In this document: piece after piece, positions 8,663-17,461 of the stretch
How positions within the stretch are numbered: the stretch's first letter is position 1
How the letters are laid out: the number at the start of each line of letters is the position of its first letter
DNA from: Herbiconiux sp. SALV-R1
Lineage (GTDB): Bacteria > Actinomycetota > Actinomycetes > Actinomycetales > Microbacteriaceae
NCBI RefSeq assembly: GCF_013113715.1
Contig: NZ_CP053344.1
Span: 2,232,001 to 2,296,000, forward strand
Length of the DNA stretch: 64,000 nucleotides
Direction of reading: 5' to 3'
Made by a program: the position numbers and the translations under genes
The notes under the pieces: generated by a model
Told to the model about the DNA's origin: nothing
The model's input: the letters and a program-made list of their open reading frames with translations, nothing else
Databases searched by the model: none

Positions 8663-8756
8663 CGGATGCTGCCACCGTGAGCCTTACCGACCAGCACCAC
8701 CGCACCGCCGGCCCACCCCCGCCGGAACGCCCTCGACCGTCATGAAAGGAACCCCG

Positions 8757-8963
8757 ATGATCACCGTACTCGTCCTCCTCGGCGCACTCGCCGCATCCGG
8801 AATTGCCGCCACCGTCGTCGCGGTGGCCCGTGACGGCCACCACAGGGTCACGACTCGGGGCACCGGACGGGCCGAGGGCTGGGCGCACGCCGCGTGGGCG
8901 GGCACCCAGCCCCTCCCCGACTACGGAGCGGGCGACGCGAGCGAGGCGAAGGCCTCGTCGTAG
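8757..8963 (+). CDS. small single-pass membrane protein
   Basis: A 68-residue protein with one N-terminal hydrophobic helix (ITVLVLLGALAASGIAATVV) followed by RDGHHRV and a polar tail. The ATG at 8757 is preceded by AAAGGA at good spacing; an ATG 15 nt upstream is less likely. The last 43 nt overlap the 3' end of the convergent transaminase gene. Function unknown; its position opposite the LysR gene suggests that regulator controls it. Confidence 0.7.
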   Translation: MITVLVLLGALAASGIAATVVAVARDGHHRVTTRGTGRAEGWAHAAWAGTQPLPDYGAGDASEAKASS

Positions 8964-10258
8964 ATCGCCAGCGCCCGATCGACCTCGGCATCGGTGACGA
9001 TGCAGGGCGGCACGACGTGCAGGCGGTTGTCGGCGAAGAACGGCAGCAGCCCGCGCTCGAGCAGCGCCGCCTTGAGCGCCCCGACGACGGATGCGGGAGC
9101 CGGCTCGCGGGTCTCCCGATCGGTCACCAGGTCGAGCGCCCAGAACACGCCGAGCCCGCGCACCTCGCCGATCAGCTCGTACTTCTCGGCGAGCGCCGCG
9201 AGCCCGGGTGCGAGCTTGTCGCGCCCGATGCGCTCGGCGTTCGCGACGATGCCCTCCGACTCCATGGCGTCGATCGTGCCGACGATCGCCGCCATGGCGA
9301 GCGGGTGCCCCGAGTAGGTGAGGCCGCCGGGGAACACGGCGTCGTCGAACTGCTCGGCGATGGCCGGCGAGATGATGACCCCGCCGGCGGGCACATAGCC
9401 CGAGTTCACTCCCTTCGCGAAGGTGATGAGATCGGGCTGCACCACGACACCGTCTTCGGCGAGCGACTGGAAGGCGAACCAACCGCCGGTGCGGCCGAAC
9501 CCGGCCATCACCTCGTCGAAGATGAGCACGATACCGTACTCGTCGGCGAGCTCGCGCACGCCGGCGAGGTAGCCGGGCGGGGGCACGATGACGCCCGCGG
9601 TTCCGGGGATGGTCTCCAGCAGGATGGCGGCGATCGACGCGGGCCCCTCCGCCTGGATGACCCGGCGCAGGTGGTGCAGCGCGCGCTCGCTCTCCTGTTC
9701 GGGGCTCTCCGACCAGAACTCCGAGCGGTAGGAGAACGGCCCGAAGAAGTGCACGTGCCCGCGGGAGTACTCGTTCGGCACCCGCCGCCAGTCACCCGTC
9801 GCCACGACCGCCGCACCCGTGTTGCCGTGGTAGGAGCGGTAGGTCGAGAGCACCTTGTCGCGGCCGGTGTGCAGCCGCGCCATGCGGATGGCGTTCTCGT
9901 TCGCGTCGGCTCCACCGTTGGTGAAGAACACCTTCGAGAAGGAGCTTCCCGCCTTCTCGAGGATCTTCTGCGCAGCCTTGCCCCGAGTGAGGTTCGCGTG
10001 AGCGGGCGCCACCGTCGTGAGCACGTCGGCCTGCTCCTTGATCGCGGCGACGACCGCCGGATGCTGGTGCCCGATGTTGGTGTTCACGAGCTGCGAGGAG
10101 AAGTCGAGGTACTCGTTTCCCTCGAAGTCCCACACGGTCGAGCCGAGACCTCCCGCGATCACCATCGGGTTCAGCGCACCCTGCGCCGACCACGAATGGA
10201 ACACGTGCGCCCGATCCAGCTCCCGGGTGAGCTGCTGGTCGTTGGAGTCCGTGGACAT
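8921..10258 (-). CDS. class III aminotransferase, probable beta-alanine (omega-amino acid) transaminase
   Basis: A 445-residue fold-type I class III PLP aminotransferase. Features are the N-terminal HVFHSWSAQG, the phosphate-binding turn FFTNGGADANENAIRMAR, the LIFDEVMAGFGRTG block with the PLP aspartate, and FAKGVNSGYVPAGGV carrying the Schiff-base lysine. It is closest in pattern to taurine- and beta-alanine-pyruvate aminotransferases. It is the last gene of the operon that begins with a beta-ureidopropionase-like nitrilase, so the likely job is to deaminate beta-alanine or 3-aminoisobutyrate, the end product of reductive pyrimidine breakdown. It is 4 bp from the binding protein gene. The substrate is inferred from context. 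Confidence 0.85.
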   Translation of the reverse strand: MSTDSNDQQLTRELDRAHVFHSWSAQGALNPMVIAGGLGSTVWDFEGNEYLDFSSQLVNTNIGHQHPAVVAAIKEQADVLTTVAPAHANLTRGKAAQKILEKAGSSFSKVFFTNGGADANENAIRMARLHTGRDKVLSTYRSYHGNTGAAVVATGDWRRVPNEYSRGHVHFFGPFSYRSEFWSESPEQESERALHHLRRVIQAEGPASIAAILLETIPGTAGVIVPPPGYLAGVRELADEYGIVLIFDEVMAGFGRTGGWFAFQSLAEDGVVVQPDLITFAKGVNSGYVPAGGVIISPAIAEQFDDAVFPGGLTYSGHPLAMAAIVGTIDAMESEGIVANAERIGRDKLAPGLAALAEKYELIGEVRGLGVFWALDLVTDRETREPAPASVVGALKAALLERGLLPFFADNRLHVVPPCIVTDAEVDRALAIYDEAFASLASPAP

Positions 10259-10262
10259 GGTG

Positions 10263-11417
10263 CTAGTTCCCGCCTTCCTTCAGCTCCACCGTGATCGGCT
10301 CGAAGTCGGCTCCCATGACGTCGACCCCCTCGTCCTTCAGCTCCGCGAGCGCCTTCTCGACGTACTCGTTGCTGTAGGCGGTCGCCGGCGGCTCGGAGGT
10401 GATGACCGTGGCTCCGGTCTCGTTCGGGGTGTCCATCGCGATCTTCACGGTCTGGTCCCACTGGTCCTGGTTGATCGTGCCGACGCCCGAGGTGCTCGGC
10501 CAGATCAGCTTGTTGACCTCGTTGGTCATCCAGAGCTGGTGGCTCTCACCGAGCTGCGAGCCGGAGTCGGTGACGATCGCCGCGGCCTCGGCCGCGTTGT
10601 CGCGGGCGTAGGCCCAGCCCTTGATGGACGCCTTGATGAACTTCACCGCCGTGTCGGCGTAGTCGGCGTCGTCGGCGAGACGGTCGCTGTCGGCCCAGAT
10701 GGCGTCTTGCAGCATCGCCGTGCCCTCGGTGTTCCAGTCGATGACGTTGAGCTCGTCGGGCTGGTAGAGCTCGCCGGTGGCCGGGTTCACGGTCTCGAGA
10801 ACCTGGGCGTACTCGTTGTAGGTCATCGCCTGGGCGGCCTGGATGTCGCCGGCGAGGAAGCCGCTCATGTCGAAGGCCTGCTGCACCAGGGAGATGTCGC
10901 CGAGGGCGACCCCCGCCTTGTCCATGCCGGCGAACAGCTCCCACTCGTTGCCGTACCCCCAGCTGCCGACGGTCTTACCCTTGAGGTCGGCCGCGGTGGT
11001 GATGTCCTCGTCCTTGAACGAGATCTGGGTGGTGCCGGAGCGCTCGAAGATCTGGGCGATGTCGGTGACCGCGGCGCCCTGCTCGATCGAACCGAGCACC
11101 TTCGGCACCCACGAGATGGCGAAGTCGGCGTCTCCGCCCGTGAGCACGTCGATCGGAACGATGTCGGCGGCACCCTCGAGGATGGTGACGTCGAGGCCCT
11201 CGTCTTCGTAGTAGCCCTGCTCGAGCGCGGCGTAGTAGCCGGCGAACTGGGCCTGCGAGTACCACTGCAGCTGCAGCGAGACGGGGGTGAGCTCGCCGGC
11301 GTCGCCGTCGGCGGCGCCGGTCGACGTGCCCGAGCCGCCGCTCGAGCAGCCCGCGAGTGCGAGGGCGGTGACGGCGAGGGCGCCGACCCCTGAGATGAGA
11401 CGGGTGCTGTGTTTCAT
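10263..11417 (-). CDS. ABC transporter substrate-binding lipoprotein, NMT1/THI5-like
   Basis: A 384-residue secreted lipoprotein with an N-terminal signal ending in the lipobox LALAGC. The mature part has the NMT1/THI5-like pattern: QLQWYSQAQFAGYYAALEQG, then EDEGLDVTILEGAAD and GDADFAISWVPKVL. Relatives bind pyrimidines (thiamine precursors), riboflavin, sulfonates or nitriles. The ATG at 11417 follows an AGGAGGAG ribosome binding site. With the two permeases and the ATPase it forms one importer, and the linked dihydropyrimidinase suggests a pyrimidine base, dihydropyrimidine or hydantoin as ligand. Confidence 0.88.
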   Translation of the reverse strand: MKHSTRLISGVGALAVTALALAGCSSGGSGTSTGAADGDAGELTPVSLQLQWYSQAQFAGYYAALEQGYYEDEGLDVTILEGAADIVPIDVLTGGDADFAISWVPKVLGSIEQGAAVTDIAQIFERSGTTQISFKDEDITTAADLKGKTVGSWGYGNEWELFAGMDKAGVALGDISLVQQAFDMSGFLAGDIQAAQAMTYNEYAQVLETVNPATGELYQPDELNVIDWNTEGTAMLQDAIWADSDRLADDADYADTAVKFIKASIKGWAYARDNAAEAAAIVTDSGSQLGESHQLWMTNEVNKLIWPSTSGVGTINQDQWDQTVKIAMDTPNETGATVITSEPPATAYSNEYVEKALAELKDEGVDVMGADFEPITVELKEGGN

Positions 11418-11455
11418 GTGCTCCTCCTTGTGTGCTGCGTCGGGTGGTGCGTGGT

Positions 11456-12229
11456 CTAGGTGGTGGGGCTGTAGTGCCGGGTGGCGAACTTCTCGACCGC
11501 GAGGGTGACGCAGTAGAAGACGAGCCCCACGAGAATGGCGCCGAGCACGTAGGCCCAGGCCAGGTTGTAGTTCGACGAGGCGGCCGCCGAGGTGATCGAC
11601 TTGCCGAGACCGCCCACCGGCCCGCCGAAGTACTCGGCGATGAGGGCCGAGATCACGGCGAGGCTCGAGGCGATGCGGAGCCCCGTGAAGATGAACGGCA
11701 GCGCGCCGGGGACGGTCACCGTGCGGGTCATCTGCCACGAGGAGGCGGCGTACACCCGCATGAGGTCGCGGTGCACGGGCCGCACCTGGCGGAGGCCGCG
11801 CAGCGTGTTGATGTAGACGGGGATGAACACGGCGATGGCCGCCACCAGCTGCCGGGCCGTCTCCGCACCAGCGCCGAACATGTTGTAGAGCACGGGGGCC
11901 AGCGCGACGATGGGCACCACCGCGACCGCCGAGACGATCGCGGCGCTCAGCTCGTCGACTGCCCGCACGAGCGCGGCCAGCACGGCGAACAGGATGCCCG
12001 CCACGCCCCCCACGATGAGCCCGACGAGGGCGTTGCCTCCCGTGACGAAGGCGCCCTGGGCCACCGTGGCGATGTTCTCGCCGAACTCCGCGCCGATGGC
12101 GACGGGGCCCGGCACGATGAACGGCTTGATGTCGAAGGCGACGACGATGAGCTGCCACAGCGTCAGCGCGACGATGCCGAGCACCACCGGTGCCAGCACC
12201 GTGCGGAACGGCTGCGCGTCGGCCCTCAT
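11456..12229 (-). CDS. ABC transporter permease (SsuC/ThiX type), first of two
   Basis: A 257-residue inner-membrane permease with about six transmembrane segments and the EAA-type cytoplasmic loop around RVYAASSWQMTRTVTVPGALP (near residue 160). It belongs to the SsuC/TauC/ThiX group that works with NMT1-like binding proteins. Its ATG overlaps the stop of the ATPase gene by 4 nt (ATGA). It probably forms a heterodimer with the second permease at 13107. Confidence 0.9.
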   Translation of the reverse strand: MRADAQPFRTVLAPVVLGIVALTLWQLIVVAFDIKPFIVPGPVAIGAEFGENIATVAQGAFVTGGNALVGLIVGGVAGILFAVLAALVRAVDELSAAIVSAVAVVPIVALAPVLYNMFGAGAETARQLVAAIAVFIPVYINTLRGLRQVRPVHRDLMRVYAASSWQMTRTVTVPGALPFIFTGLRIASSLAVISALIAEYFGGPVGGLGKSITSAAASSNYNLAWAYVLGAILVGLVFYCVTLAVEKFATRHYSPTT

Positions 12230-13110
12230 CGGTTCTCAACCCCCTTGATGCCCACCGGGGTCTCCCCGTGCAGCAGCTCGCGCACCTTGCTCACGTTCTC
12301 GAAGAAGCCCTCGTTCTCGCGCAGCTCGTCGCCGCGCTCCCCCGCCGAGCCGAGCGACACGGTGAGGATGTCACGGATGCGGCCCGGTCGCGGCGACATC
12401 ACCACGACGCGGTTCGACAAGAAGACCGCCTCGGGGATGGAGTGCGTGACGAACACCACCGCGGCGCCGGTCTCACCGCAGATGCGCACGAGCTCCGTCT
12501 GCATCCGTTCGCGCGTCATCTCGTCGAGGGCACCGAAGGGCTCGTCCATGAGCAGCAGCCGCGGGCTCTCGGCGAGCGCCCTGGCGATCGCCACGCGCTG
12601 CTGCATGCCACCGGAGAGCTGGTCGGGGTAGCTCTCGGCGAAGTCGGAGAGGCCGACCAGCGACAGGAGCTCCGCCGAACGGGACTTGCGGGCCGCCGAG
12701 GAGACCCCGTGCAGCTCGAGCGGCAGCTCGATGTTGCCGGTGACGGTGCGCCAGGGCAGCAGACCCGCCTGCTGGAAGGCGATGCCGTACTCCTGATCGA
12801 TGCGCGCCTGCCGTGCCGTCTTGCCGAACACCTCGACGGTACCGGTCGACGGGGTGTCGAGGTCGGCGATCAGGCGCAGCAGGGTCGACTTGCCACAGCC
12901 CGAGGGGCCGATGAGCGAGACGAACTCGCCGGGCGCGACGGTGAGGTCGACGTTCTGCAGGGCGGTGACGCTCGGCTTCGACTTCTTCTTCGGCACGAAC
13001 ACCTTGTCGACGCCGACGACCTTCACGGCGGGAACGGATGCGGCCGCGGGAACGGCGGCGGCAGGCGCAGGCGCGGCTGCGGGAACGGATGCGGGGGTGG
13101 CGTCGCTCAT
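12226..13110 (-). CDS. ABC transporter ATP-binding protein (SsuB/ThiZ type)
   Basis: A 294-residue nucleotide-binding subunit. Visible motifs are Walker A GPSGCGKST, the Q-loop around IAFQQAGLLPW, signature LSGGMQQRVAIARAL, Walker B LLLMDEPFGALDE and the switch histidine in VFVTHSIPEA. The first ~30 residues are a low-complexity Ala/Pro stretch. The start overlaps the upstream permease stop (ATGA) and its own stop overlaps the next permease, so all three are translationally coupled. Confidence 0.95.
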   Translation of the reverse strand: MSDATPASVPAAAPAPAAAVPAAASVPAVKVVGVDKVFVPKKKSKPSVTALQNVDLTVAPGEFVSLIGPSGCGKSTLLRLIADLDTPSTGTVEVFGKTARQARIDQEYGIAFQQAGLLPWRTVTGNIELPLELHGVSSAARKSRSAELLSLVGLSDFAESYPDQLSGGMQQRVAIARALAESPRLLLMDEPFGALDEMTRERMQTELVRICGETGAAVVFVTHSIPEAVFLSNRVVVMSPRPGRIRDILTVSLGSAGERGDELRENEGFFENVSKVRELLHGETPVGIKGVENR

Positions 13111-13967
13111 GCGGGCACTTCTCCTCGACGGTAGCGGCGGAGCAGCACTCCGAGCAGGGCGATGAAACCGGCGGCCACGAGGCCCACGGCGATGGCGCCG
13201 AAGATCGGCGCCCAGGTCTTGGCGGGGTCGCCCGAGGCCTGTTGGGCGAACTCGATGATCATGCGTCCGATACCACCACGCAGGCCGATCGAGACCTCGG
13301 CGACGACGGTGCCGATCACGGCGTTCGCGGCGGCCAAGCGGAGAGCCGGCAGGAGGTACGGCACGCTCGCCGGGAAGCGCAGCGTGACGAGGGTGCGCCA
13401 CCATCCGATGCCGTAGCTGCGGAACAGCTCGACGTGGATGCGGTCGGGCGAGTTGAGCCCGCGGAGCGCACCGATCGACACCGGGAAGAACGCGAGGTAG
13501 CTCGCGATCACCGCCACCGACATCCAGTTCTCCCAGGTGAAGTCGCCGAACTGCAGCTGGGCGCCCCACCGTCGCACCAAGGGCGCGATGGCGATGAGCG
13601 GCACGGTCTGGCTGAGGATGATCCACGGCAGCACCGCCGACTCCGCGGTGCGGAACCGCTGCATGAGCACGGCGAGCAGCAGGCCGACGACCACGCCGAC
13701 GATCCAGCCGACCGCGGCGACCCCGAGGGTGAACACGGCGGCCTGACCGACCGCGAGCCAGACCGGCAGGGCGTTGCGGCCGTTGCCACTCGTCTCGAAC
13801 AGCCTCGCCACCATGTCCCAGACGTGGGGCATGGCGAGATCGGTGGTGCGGGGAAGGATCGTGAGGTCGCCGACCATCACGCCGGTGGCCGGGCCGAGCG
13901 CCTTGTACAGCTCCCAGACGACGACGAGCAGGAGGATGCCGCCCGCGCCGAGAAGGACCTTACACAT
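13107..13967 (-). CDS. ABC transporter permease (SsuC/ThiX type), second
   Basis: A 286-residue permease with about six membrane segments and the coupling-loop signature ELFRSYGIGWWRTLVTLRFP near residue 190. Compared with the first permease it carries a longer periplasmic segment after helix 1 (residues ~30-75). It starts 7 bp after the LLM flavoenzyme gene ends. Two different permeases are less common than one homodimeric permease in this transporter group. Confidence 0.9.
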   Translation of the reverse strand: MCKVLLGAGGILLLVVVWELYKALGPATGVMVGDLTILPRTTDLAMPHVWDMVARLFETSGNGRNALPVWLAVGQAAVFTLGVAAVGWIVGVVVGLLLAVLMQRFRTAESAVLPWIILSQTVPLIAIAPLVRRWGAQLQFGDFTWENWMSVAVIASYLAFFPVSIGALRGLNSPDRIHVELFRSYGIGWWRTLVTLRFPASVPYLLPALRLAAANAVIGTVVAEVSIGLRGGIGRMIIEFAQQASGDPAKTWAPIFGAIAVGLVAAGFIALLGVLLRRYRRGEVPA

Positions 13968-13974
13968 CCGGCCC

Positions 13975-14991
13975 TCAGGCCTTCGCGGTGATGTGGTCGC
14001 GGAGCGCGGGCATCACGGTCTCGCCGTACACGCGGAGGGTCTCCTCCTTGTTGTCGTGCTGCAGGTACCCGGCGAACTGGGTGCAGCCGATCTCGCGGAA
14101 CTGCTCGAGCTTCTCGATGTGGTCCTTCGCGGTGCCGAGCACGCAGAACCGGTCGACGATCTCGTCGGGCACGAAGGCGGCGTGCGTGTTGCCGGCCTGA
14201 CCGTGCTGGTTGTAGTCGTAGCCTTCGCGGCCTGCGATGTAGTCGGTGAGGGCCTGCGGCACCGCACCATCCGTGCCGTACTTCGCGACGATGTCGGCGA
14301 CGTGGTTGCCCACCATGCCGCCGAACCAGCGGCACTGGTCGCGCATGTGCTCCCAGTCGTCGCCGATGTACATGGGTGCCGCGATGCAGAACTTGATGGC
14401 CATCGGGTCGCGGCCCGCGTTCGAGGCCGCCGTGCGCACGGTCTCGATCATCCACTTCGCGATGTCGACGTCGCCGCACTGCAGGATGAAGCCGTCGCCG
14501 ACCTCGCCCGTGAGCTTGAGCGCGAGCGGGCCGTAGGCGGCCACCCACATCTCGAGCTCGGAGCCGTGGCTCCACGGGAACTGCAGCGTCGCACCCTTGT
14601 ACTCGACGGCACGGCTCGACGCCAGCTCACGGATGACGTGGATCGACTCGCGCAGCGCCTTGAGCGTCGTGGGCGCCCCGTTGGTGACGCGCACCGCCGA
14701 GTCGCCGCGGCCGATGCCGCACACCGTGCGGTTGCCGTACATCTCGTTGAGAGTGGCGTAGACGGATGCGGTGACGGTCCAGTCGCGGGTCGCCGGGTTG
14801 GTGACCATCGGGCCGACCTTGATCTTGTGCGTCTCGGCCAGGATCTGGCTGTAGATGACGTAGGGCTCCTGCCAGAGCAGGTGCGAGTCGAAGGTCCAGA
14901 AGTAGTCGAAGCCGTACTGCTCGGAGAGCTTCGCCAGGCCGACGGTGCGGGCGGCGGGAGGGTTGGTCTGAACGACCGCGCCGAAATCCAT
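13975..14991 (-). CDS. LLM-class (TIGR03842-like) flavin/F420-dependent oxidoreductase in pyrimidine operon
   Basis: A 338-residue TIM-barrel enzyme of the luciferase-like monooxygenase superfamily, resembling the TIGR03842 (CPS_4043) putative F420-dependent group. It starts MDFGAVVQTNPPA and contains YFWTFDSHLLWQEPYV, KVGPMVTNPATRDW, NRTVCGIGRGDSAVR and a C-terminal EQFREIGCTQFAGYL strand. Its cofactor (FMN or F420) and reaction are not known. It sits between the dihydropyrimidinase and the importer in a tight operon, where a classical pathway would need dihydropyrimidine dehydrogenase. A role in reducing or oxidising the pyrimidine ring is therefore likely. It differs from RutA in context: no RutB-F homologues are present and a dihydropyrimidinase is. 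Confidence 0.85.
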   Translation of the reverse strand: MDFGAVVQTNPPAARTVGLAKLSEQYGFDYFWTFDSHLLWQEPYVIYSQILAETHKIKVGPMVTNPATRDWTVTASVYATLNEMYGNRTVCGIGRGDSAVRVTNGAPTTLKALRESIHVIRELASSRAVEYKGATLQFPWSHGSELEMWVAAYGPLALKLTGEVGDGFILQCGDVDIAKWMIETVRTAASNAGRDPMAIKFCIAAPMYIGDDWEHMRDQCRWFGGMVGNHVADIVAKYGTDGAVPQALTDYIAGREGYDYNQHGQAGNTHAAFVPDEIVDRFCVLGTAKDHIEKLEQFREIGCTQFAGYLQHDNKEETLRVYGETVMPALRDHITAKA

Positions 14992-15018
14992 GGTGGTTCC
15001 TGTCTGTGGGAGTTCGGG

Positions 15019-16455
15019 TCAGATGAGGTATTGGCTGAGGCCGCGCTTGAAGTACGCGCCGTCGCCCTTGCGTCCGAGGTAGCTGTTGTCGTCGACGATC
15101 TTGCGGCCGCGGGAGAACACGGTGTCGACGTGGCCGTCGATCTCGAACCCCTCCCAGGCGGAGTAGTCCATGTTCATGTGGTGGGTCTTCTCCAGGCCGA
15201 TGGATGTGTGGCCGTTCGGGTCGTAGATCACGACGTCGGCGTCGGCCCCGGGCTGGATGACGCCCTTCTTGCCGTAGATGCCGAACATCCGTGCCGGGGT
15301 GGTGCTCGTGAGCTCGACCCAGCGCGGCAGTGAGATCTCCCCCATCACGACGCCCTGGTAGATGAGGTCCATGCGGTGCTCGACCGAGCCGATGCCGTTC
15401 GGGATCTTGGCGAAGTTGCCGAGCCCCATGTCCTTCTGGCCCTTCATGCAGAACGGGCAGTGGTCGGTCGAGATGACCTGCAGGTCGTTGGTGCGGAGCC
15501 CCTGCCACATGTGGTGCTGGTGACCCTCGTGCTTCGAGCGCAGCGGGGTGGAGCACACCCACTTCGCACCCTCGAAGTCGCCCCACTTCTCGCTCGAGGC
15601 GCCGAGCTGGTCTTCGAGCGAGAGGTAGAGGTACTGCGGGCAGGTCTCGGCGAACACGTTCTGGCCGTTGTCGCGGGCCGCGGCGATCTGCTCGACCGCC
15701 TGCTTCGCGCTCACGTGCACGATGTACAGGGGCGCCCCGGTGAGGTTGGCGAGCATGATGGCGCGGTGCGTGGCCTCCTCCTCGGCCTGCCAGGGGCGCG
15801 AGACGCCGTGGTAGTAGGGCGAGGTCTCGCCGCGCTTGAGGTGCTGCTGCACGAGCAGATCGATGACCGAGCCGTTCTCGGCGTGCATCATGATGAGCGA
15901 TCCGTTGTCGGAGGCGCGCTGCATCGCCTTCACGATCTGGCCGTCGTCGCTGAGGAACACGCCCTTGTAGGCCATGAAGAGCTTGAAGCTCGTGACGCCC
16001 TCGTTGATCAGCTCGTCCATGGCGGTGAGTGACGAGTCCTGCACGTCGGAGAGGATCTGGTGGAAGCCGTAGTCGACCGCGCACTGGCCGGCCGCCTTCT
16101 CGTGCCAGAGGTGGTACTGGTCGAGGATGTTCTCGCCCGCGTACTGCACGACGAAGTCGATGATCGACGTGGTGCCGCCGTGCGCGGCAGCCCGGGTGCC
16201 GGTCTCGAAGGTGTCGCTGGCCTCGGTGCCGCCGAAGGGCATCTGCATGTGCGTGTGCGCGTCGATGCCGCCGGGGATGACGTACTTGCCGGTGGCGTCG
16301 ACCACCTCGTCGACGTTGTTCTTCACGTCGAAGCCGAGCAGCGTCGAGCCGGGTGCGAGAACCGCGGCGATGGTGTCGCCGTCGAGCAGAACGTCGGCCT
16401 GGGCGGTGCCCGTCGCGTTCACGACGGTGCCACCGGTGATGAGGGTCTTGGTCAT
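15019..16455 (-). CDS. dihydropyrimidinase / D-hydantoinase
   Basis: A 478-residue cyclic amidohydrolase that opens dihydropyrimidine or hydantoin rings to N-carbamoyl amino acids. The binuclear metal site is complete: GGIDAHTHMQMP (His67, His69), the carboxylated lysine Lys158 in SFKLFMAYKG, further histidines in MMHAENG and IVHVSAK, and the aspartate in STDHCPF. The ATG at 16455 has GGAG seven bases upstream; the in-frame ATG at 16533 lies inside the nitrilase gene. It is the second gene of the operon after the ureidopropionase-like nitrilase. Uracil/thymine-derived substrates are most likely; hydantoins are possible. Confidence 0.93.
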   Translation of the reverse strand: MTKTLITGGTVVNATGTAQADVLLDGDTIAAVLAPGSTLLGFDVKNNVDEVVDATGKYVIPGGIDAHTHMQMPFGGTEASDTFETGTRAAAHGGTTSIIDFVVQYAGENILDQYHLWHEKAAGQCAVDYGFHQILSDVQDSSLTAMDELINEGVTSFKLFMAYKGVFLSDDGQIVKAMQRASDNGSLIMMHAENGSVIDLLVQQHLKRGETSPYYHGVSRPWQAEEEATHRAIMLANLTGAPLYIVHVSAKQAVEQIAAARDNGQNVFAETCPQYLYLSLEDQLGASSEKWGDFEGAKWVCSTPLRSKHEGHQHHMWQGLRTNDLQVISTDHCPFCMKGQKDMGLGNFAKIPNGIGSVEHRMDLIYQGVVMGEISLPRWVELTSTTPARMFGIYGKKGVIQPGADADVVIYDPNGHTSIGLEKTHHMNMDYSAWEGFEIDGHVDTVFSRGRKIVDDNSYLGRKGDGAYFKRGLSQYLI

Positions 16456-16475
16456 GATCAGCTCCGTTGCTGGGG

Positions 16476-17324
16476 TCAGGGTTTCGGGATGCTCGTGTAC
16501 GACTCCGGGCGGCGATCGCGGTAGAACTGCCAATCGTCTCGTACCGCCCGGATCATGTCGAGGTCGAGGTCGCGGATGACCACCTCCTCGGCATCGCCGG
16601 AGGCGTAGCCGCCCACGATGTTGCCCTGCGGGTCGGCGAACTGGCTCGTGCCGTAGAAGGTGACGGCGAGGTCGCCGTACTCGTTGTCCTCACGGCCCAC
16701 CCGGTTGGGGGCGGCGACGAAGTAGCCGTTGGCCGCGGCCGCCGCGGGCTGCTCGAGCTCCCAGAGGCGGTTCGACAGTCCCGGCTTCGTGGCGTTGGGG
16801 TTGAACACTATTTCGGCGCCGTTCAAGCCGAGTTCGCGCCAGCCCTCGGGGAAGTGGCGGTCATAGCAGATGTAGACGCCGATGCGGCCCACGGCCGTGT
16901 CGAACACCGGGTAGCCCATGTTGCCGGGGCGGAAGTAGAACTTCTCCCAGAAGCGGTCGACGTGCGGGATGTGGTGCTTGCGGTACTTTCCGAGGATGGT
17001 GCCGTCGGCATCCACCACGACCGCCGTGTTGTAGTAGATGCCCGGCTGGTCCTCCTCGTAGATGGGGAGCACCATCACGAGGTTCAGCTCCTTCGCCAGG
17101 GCCGCGAAGCGCTGCACGATGGGGCCGTCGGCGGCCTCGGCGTAGGCGTAGTACTTCTTGTCCTGCGTGATGCCGAAGTAGGGGCCGTAGAACAGCTCCT
17201 GGAAGCAGATGACCTGGGCGCCGTCGGCAGCCGCGTCACGGGCGAACTGCTCGTGCTTGGCGATCATCGATTCCTTGTCGCCTGTCCAGCTGGCCTGGGT
17301 GATCGCCGCGCGTACCGTTGTCAT
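16476..17324 (-). CDS. nitrilase-superfamily amidohydrolase, probable beta-ureidopropionase
   Basis: A 282-residue carbon-nitrogen hydrolase with the Glu-Lys-Cys triad: Glu43 in CFQELFYGPYF, Lys116 in GKYRKHHIP and Cys153 in YICYDRHFPEGW. The RKHHIPHVDRFWEKFYF segment is typical of N-carbamoyl-beta-alanine and N-carbamylputrescine amidohydrolases. Next to a dihydropyrimidinase, release of beta-alanine, CO2 and ammonia from N-carbamoyl-beta-alanine is the best guess. The ATG at 17324 follows GGAAGGA; an upstream in-frame ATG at 17366 lacks a ribosome binding site. It is the promoter-proximal gene of the eight-gene operon. Confidence 0.9.
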   Translation of the reverse strand: MTTVRAAITQASWTGDKESMIAKHEQFARDAAADGAQVICFQELFYGPYFGITQDKKYYAYAEAADGPIVQRFAALAKELNLVMVLPIYEEDQPGIYYNTAVVVDADGTILGKYRKHHIPHVDRFWEKFYFRPGNMGYPVFDTAVGRIGVYICYDRHFPEGWRELGLNGAEIVFNPNATKPGLSNRLWELEQPAAAAANGYFVAAPNRVGREDNEYGDLAVTFYGTSQFADPQGNIVGGYASGDAEEVVIRDLDLDMIRAVRDDWQFYRDRRPESYTSIPKP

Positions 17325-17394
17325 CGAGCATCCTTCCGGTCTTTTGTTATTATTCGGCTTGAACATTTCTCGTGTGTTTCACCATGTGACGCAG

Positions 17395-17420
17395 GCGTAA
17401 ATATGTCAAGAGTTGTCAAG
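17395..17420. promoter_or_regulatory. MocR promoter and direct-repeat operator
   Basis: Between the divergent operon and the MocR gene, two direct copies of TGTCAAG lie at 17404-17410 and 17414-17420, one helical turn apart. On the minus strand each reads CTTGACA. A -10-like TAAATA lies at 17397-17402 on the plus strand. MocR/GntR regulators often bind direct repeats in such spaces, so this is the likely operator for both directions. Confidence 0.5.
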
Positions 17421-17461
17421 CAGTCGTCCATGCGCTAACGGATCCACGGAATCGGGGCCGG

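Noticed and set aside
8614-8756. tRNA or small RNA gene in intergenic gaps
   Set aside because: No cloverleaf, no CCA or conserved T-loop sequence was found here or in other gaps.
13975-17324. Operon as the Rut (RutA-G) uracil pathway
   Set aside because: No RutB, C, D, E or F homologues; dihydropyrimidinase and ureidopropionase indicate the reductive route. The LLM enzyme lacks recognisable RutA features.
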